In this document: positions 58,800-64,000 of the stretch, one piece after another | Position numbering within the stretch: the first letter of the stretch is position 1 | How the letters are laid out: each line of letters begins with the position of its first letter | From: Calycina herbarum | Taxonomy: Eukaryota; Ascomycota; Leotiomycetes; Helotiales; Pezizellaceae | DNA length: 64,000 nt | Assembly (NCBI GenBank): GCA_001414485.1 | Contig: LLEY01000036.1 | Span: forward strand, 62,001 to 126,000 | Reading direction: 5' to 3' | Made by a program: the position numbers and the translations under genes | The notes under the pieces: generated by a model | Told to the model about the DNA's origin: nothing | The model's database searches: none | The model's input: the letters and a program-made list of their open reading frames with translations, nothing else

Positions 58800-59440
58800 A
58801 CTAGACTCTATTACCTAACTGCTCTTAACCGAGTTATATAATATAACTATAATAAGATTCTTAGAATTATATATTCTTCTATATTTAATCTCTTCTTCCT
58901 TTTAGGGTTATAATAGTATTTGTCTTATTAAGACGTCGCCTAGACTTTACTCTTTTATATACTAGTACGTGGTTTATAATACTATCCTCTTCTTAGCCTA
59001 GCGTATTCTTATATCCTCCTCTTATATTAAACGAAAAGAGCGTTTAGCTCTTACTATATAAATCGAATCTATATAACGTCTAGTAGAGACTTATTCTTTT
59101 TATTAAAAATAGTCTTATCGCTGTTTTCTAGAGCTTTCTAAATCCTCTCGATATTCTAAGTATATTTAGTTAAAAAGATTCTATAATAGTTCTAGTTATC
59201 TCGACGTTTCTTTCTCTAGATCTTAAAAACCTATATATCGATTTTTCTTTAGCTCTTTATATAAACAGCTTCTTATTACTCCTCTGAGTCCTTCTCCCTC
59301 GAGTCCTCTTCCTAAGTCCTTGTCTTCCTAGTTTCCTACCTTTGAAATAGCCTCTTTTGTTAAACAGGTGCTTTCTAATAATGTTTCTCTATCTAACTCT
59401 AGTCCTAAGTTCTAGACAGCCCTGGGTTTTGTTAGTAGAA
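58800..59440. other. AT-rich junction between transposon relics
   Basis: No gene. The stretch 59255-59400 is less mutated and more C/T-rich than its surroundings, with CCTCTGAGTCCTTCTCCCTC-type sequence. It could be the edge of the Gypsy element or an older unique segment. Confidence 0.4.
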
Positions 59441-59449
59441 TTTCTAAAG

Positions 59450-62400
59450 TTTCTTTAAGTAATAGGTAAGGCTTTCTTTTAGTTTCTAAGTGTTTTCTAA
59501 GTATAGATAATCTATCTATTTAATTAACTACTTAAGTTGTCTTTTAATAGTTTTATAGTTAAGAATTCTCTTAACCTTATATTCTATATTTAGGTTTACT
59601 AGTTGAATTTCTATATATAAAGCTAGTAGTGCTTCTAGTAGTACTAGTTTAAGTAGGAATATATAGAATACTAGGTAGATGTTTATTATCTTTAGTAGCG
59701 CTAGTTTATAATTTAAAGGTCTCTTAACTTATTTAATTTTAAATAGTCTAAGTTTTTTATAATCTAGTTTATTACTTAGTCTTTTTATATCGATGTTTTT
59801 CTATACTAAGTAGACTTTATCTCTCTCTTTTAGCGTTAGCTTCTAACTACGTCGTTTATTATAGTAGTACGTGTTTCTTTCAACTACGAACTACAGGTCC
59901 TCTATAAGTTTCTTATATAGACTTTTGATTTTTAAGATATAAATATAAGTAAGTTAGTTATTAATAGTCGTAGATAGCGGTTCTTGATATACTAATAATT
60001 TATATCTATAATTAGTATAAAATAGTATAATAAGTGTTATTTCTATTACTAAACTGTTATAAGTAAACTATACTAAGAGTAGTAGTTCTACCTAGTTATC
60101 TTACTAGTAGTTTATATAATAACGAAGGTATATTTTAACTACTTGATTTATCTGTTTATTTCTTCTATTTGTTTAAGAGTAAAAAGCTATAGAGAGCTTT
60201 CTTTTCGTATTTAATCGTTCTATAAGAGCGATCTAAAATTTTAAGATAAAGAGCTTATCTCTATCTAAGAGTATTTCTTTAGATAGTTTATATCTTAAAA
60301 CTACTTCTCTAAGAATTACGAATGCTAATTCCTTAGCTATACTTAACTCTATATATACTATTAGAATTATATACTTTGTAAGTTGTTCTATAATAACTAG
60401 GATCGTGTTATATATAACTCCTGTTATTAGATCTTTAGATTTTAGTAATTTAACTATAAAATCTATAGATATCGATTTATAAGGTATTTATAGTATTAGA
60501 GTAGTATTTATCTATTTATAAGTAGTATAGTAGAAAGCCTTATTCCTAGTATAGGTATTATATTCTACTATTACTTTCTTAACTATCGTAGATAATCGAT
60601 TAATATAGTAGTATTATCTTATTCTTTAGAGAGTCTTACGAATTCCTTAGTAGCTATAAGCAGGCGTAGTATAGTATTCTTATATAAACTCTCTTATATA
60701 CGAGCTAGGAACTTATAGTTTCCTCTTTATATACTAGTTATAACTTTTATATATATTCTAAATTTTATCTATCTAGATATTATTTATTACTACTATCTTA
60801 TATATAGTAGGTACTAAGTCGTTGTTTTTATTATACTTTAATATTACTATATTAATATATTTTTTGTTTTCTTTATAGCCTGGTTTTCAGCTTAGAGTAT
60901 TAGCTTAAGCGTTACTTATTCTGTTAATATATTAAATAATTGTTTTAAATCCTACTAAGGTTTTAGACTACCTAGCTAGGCGTCTTATAATAAGTTCCTT
61001 AGTTGTAGTAAATGTTTTTAGGTTTAGATAATTAGTAAGTACTATTACTAGGTACGACGTACCTTAGAGGTAAATCCTCTATTCTTTAAGAGCTAGAATA
61101 ATAGCTATTAGTTCTTTATTATAAATGTTATAGTTCTATTATATTATATTAAACGTTTTTAAGAAATATACTATAGATATAAGTTTTTCTATTTTATTTA
61201 GTTATAGTTATATAGTATTTACTACTATATCTAAGACATCTATTTCTATTATACTTGGTTTCTTATAATTAAAATTATATTAGATAGGTTTTATTATAAA
61301 CTATCTTTTGATTTCCTAGAAGGCCTTTTTAGCCTTCTTATTCTAGATAAAAGCTATAGCTTTTCTAGTTAGTATTAATATAGGTTTTATAATCTTTATA
61401 TAGTCTTTAATAAATAGTTAATAGAAATTAGTAAATCCTAGGAAGGATTATACGTCTTTAACGTTTTTTAGTAATTCCTATTTAACAACTATATAGATCT
61501 TCTCTAGATCTATTTCTATTTTTCCTAGGCTAAACACTTATCTAAGAAAGAGAGTTCTTTTAACTTTAAACTTATATTTCGAGAGTTTTAGATAAGAGTC
61601 TACTTTAGTAAGTCTTTATAAGACTTCTTTTATATAGCTCTTATATTCTTTTAGATTTTCTAAGAAAATTAATATATTATCTAAGTAATATATAAGAGTT
61701 ACTTTTAGAAGATCTTCTAGAATACTATTATTCTATCTCTAATAAGTAGCTAGTATATTAGTTAAACTAAAAGATATTACTATATACTTATAAAGTCCTA
61801 ATAGTAAGATAAACGTAGTCTTTTATTTATAGCCTACTTTAATTCTAATTAATTTATAAGTGTTTTATTAATCTAGTTTTATAAATTTCTTTACCTAATC
61901 TAACTTGTTTTATAAGTATTAGCTAGTTAGTAATAGATAAGCGTTCTTAATTATTATATTATTTAATTCTCTATAATTAATATATACTTGTCTATTTAAG
62001 TTATCTTTTTTCTTAATAATAAGTATATTCAAAGAGATAAGTAATTTAGATTTTTAAATATATCTCTTTTTTATTCCTTATTAGATATAACTTTCTAATA
62101 AAGCTAAGTTATTCTAGTTATATAGTTAAAGCTTTTGCTTTCTAAGGTTATAACTCTCTATTAATTTAATCTTATAATTCTATAGCTAATATTCGAGAAG
62201 AGTACGTATATCTTCTAGGTCTTTAAATAATCTTATAAATTCTCTATACTATATAGGTATTTCGTTATTAGCTTTCTTACTAACCTGTAGAGAACCTTAG
62301 GTAAGGTGTTCTAGTGCTTTAGAAGAGGTAGTACTAACCTTGTTCTAGTCTTAAAGTTATAAATACAAACCTATGTATTTATATCGACTAAAGGTTATCG

Positions 62401-64000
62401 TTCTAGTCTTCTAGTCGATTTCTAGATTATTTTCCTAAATCTATAGTATACTAAGTATTACTTTCTTACTCTCTATTTTAATAATATTAAATTATATATC
62501 TAAATAGTATCCTTTAATATTAACTTTTACTAGAATAATTTATTAATTAATAATCCTATTCTAGTATATAACATCTGTTTTATCGACTACTCTTAGTTAA
62601 TAGAGTCTTATTCCTTTAATTAGAACGTTTAGCTTCTCTTAAGCTATTAGGGAAATAAAGTTACTTATTACTTCTAAGTCTATTATAACTTATAACTTCT
62701 TCTCTTATATTTCTATAGTTATTACTAACTATCTTTCCTCTAAAGTAGTATCTAACTTTGTTTTAATATATTAGACTTTAAACGATCGATTTTCTTAATT
62801 ATAGTTTTATATCTCCTTATTCTTATACTATAGAAAGAATCTTACTCTTTTCTAATTAGTGTATACTACTTCGTATACTAATCGGTATTCTACGATTCCT
62901 ATAGTCTTAGGAATTCCTTTTATAAATTGTTTTAGTAATTATCTATAGTTATACTAGATCTATTTATAACTAGTTTCTAAAATAGCTTCTATAGACTATA
63001 GTTCCTTTATATATAGATAATCTAAAGTAGTCTTAAGTATACTTATCTCTAACTTTATATAGTAAATTTTAAATATATAGTCTCTTAAGTTCTTTTCTTT
63101 AACTGCTTATATTTAAGACTAAGGAAAGAATACTACTCTTTCTTTATTAGATAAAGCTACCTTATATATCTAATAATATTCTACTATTCTAGTAAGTTCT
63201 AGTAAAATTCCTTTAAACTGTTTTTATAATAACTAATCTAAGGTTAGACTTGGTTTATATTATATTTATTATACTAATATTTCTTAAATTGTTTTTATAA
63301 ACTATAGTTCTTTTGTTAATAGATAGTAAAATTCCGTTAGTTCCGTTTTAGCCTATCTGGTTATATTAAGCTCTCTTTACTCCTAGAATAGTATACTAAA
63401 CATCTACTATAAGCTATATTTTCTAAATACTAGCCTATTATTTCTGATTAATATAACTACGATATATTATTTAAATTCTTCTAATATAACGTCTTTAGGT
63501 ATTATTCTACGAAAAGGGGTTTTAATTCATCTCTTAAATCTTATTAGAACCTGTTACGTTTATATACTAGTTTCTTCTAAAATATTATATACCTTCTATA
63601 TATTCTCTATCTTAGAATAAGTAGGTTTCTTAACTTATTAATAGCTATGCTTAGGTTCTTTTTTCTTAATAGTTTTACGTCTAGTAATTAGACTAACTAG
63701 AGTTATTATCTTAGAGTTATTTCTTATAACTATATATATTATTAAGATAGTTAGGTTTATTTCTTATATAGTATAAGAACTCTAAAAGTCTAGCTTCTAA
63801 TTATTAATATATATCTATTAATTTCCTTATTTAAATATTCTAAGAAAGGTCTAAGTTTCTCTAACTTTAGAGTCCTTATTTCTAAGCTCTCTCTCTAAAC
63901 TAGAAGATAAGTCTAATGTTTCTAATAAGCTAGTTAATAATAATAATTTATATTTTGTTTAAAGATATTACTTAGATACTTCTACTAATTATATATTATA
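59450..64000 (-). mobile_element. Degenerate Ty3/Gypsy retrotransposon, incomplete at the window edge
   Basis: Reading the minus strand from 64,000 downwards, pol blocks appear in the order RT, RNase H, integrase. The reverse transcriptase block lies at about 61990-61640 (IRELNNIIIKNAYLL, ISFSLTNILATY, and YYLDNILIF for the catalytic YxDD). The RNase H block lies at about 61340-61000 (YNIYNKELIAIILALKE). The integrase C-terminal GPY/F-like module is near 59800-59680 (KLDYKKLRLFKI, YLVFYIFLLKL). Stops occur every few codons. Integrase-type catalytic blocks between 60,900 and 59,900 are too eroded to mark. The 5' part (protease, gag, LTR) lies upstream of about 62,000 and beyond the window; no LTR was identified. 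Confidence 0.8.
61640..62000 (-). pseudogene. Gypsy reverse transcriptase fragment
   Basis: The minus-strand frame aligns in motif order with Ty3/Gypsy RT: RELNNIIIKN corresponds to RxLNxxTIKNRYPLP, FIKLD to the first catalytic Asp block, and VISFSLTNILATY to the VMPFGLTNAPATF block. YYLDNILIF corresponds to VYLDDILIFS, with the second catalytic Asp read as Asn. Several in-frame stops and this Asp-to-Asn change make it inactive. Confidence 0.75.

Overview
The window is nuclear DNA of a filamentous ascomycete (Pezizomycotina). The introns are short (46-170 bp), GT-AG, often with a CTAAC-type branch site. There is a fungal pH-signalling gene (palA) and a fungal RGS protein. Fot1/pogo, Tc1 and Ty3/Gypsy transposons have decayed into TA-rich, stop-riddled DNA, as repeat-induced point mutation (RIP) produces. 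A leotiomycete is plausible but is only inference.

Layout. 1.6-3.0 kb: CIA1, a WD40 Fe-S assembly factor. 3-8.6 kb: gene-poor, with a 0.7 kb non-autonomous inverted-repeat element and a decayed tandem array of about 105 bp units. 8.7-9.3 kb: a small acidic/basic protein. 9.78-11.63 kb: a full-length but dead Fot1-like transposon with intact inverted repeats and TA target duplication. 12.1-14.5 kb (minus): an RGS-domain protein. 14.5-21.2 kb: no supported gene. 21.2-24.6 kb: a large, mostly disordered protein. 25.2-25.5 kb and 34.3-34.5 kb: two arrays of short palindromes on either side of a gene island (27.2-34.0 kb). The island holds three multi-exon genes in which every modelled intron is in phase 1. 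35.3-37.1 kb: a multi-pass membrane protein. 39.6-41.7 kb: a divergent pair, a steroid 5-alpha-reductase-family enzyme and a POF1/NMNAT-like nucleotidyltransferase. 43.7-46.4 kb: palA/RIM20. 47.7-48.3 kb: a second copy of the 105 bp array, inverted. 48.5-49.9 kb (minus): LST8, a TOR-complex WD40 subunit. 51.1-53.8 kb: a coiled-coil protein of unknown function. 53.9-64 kb: nested, mutated transposons (Tc1-like, Fot1-like split by another inverted-repeat element, and a Gypsy element on the minus strand running to the window edge).

The conserved genes (CIA1, LST8, palA, RGS, 5-alpha-reductase, POF1-like) are ordinary housekeeping or signalling genes with no sign of a shared pathway. The unusual part is the 25-34.5 kb island. 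It has tandem paralogues with related promoters, exons as short as 15 and 30 nt, uniform phase-1 introns, no recognisable family, and flanking palindromic repeats. Exon models were derived by hand from splice signals and frame continuity; no transcript data were available.
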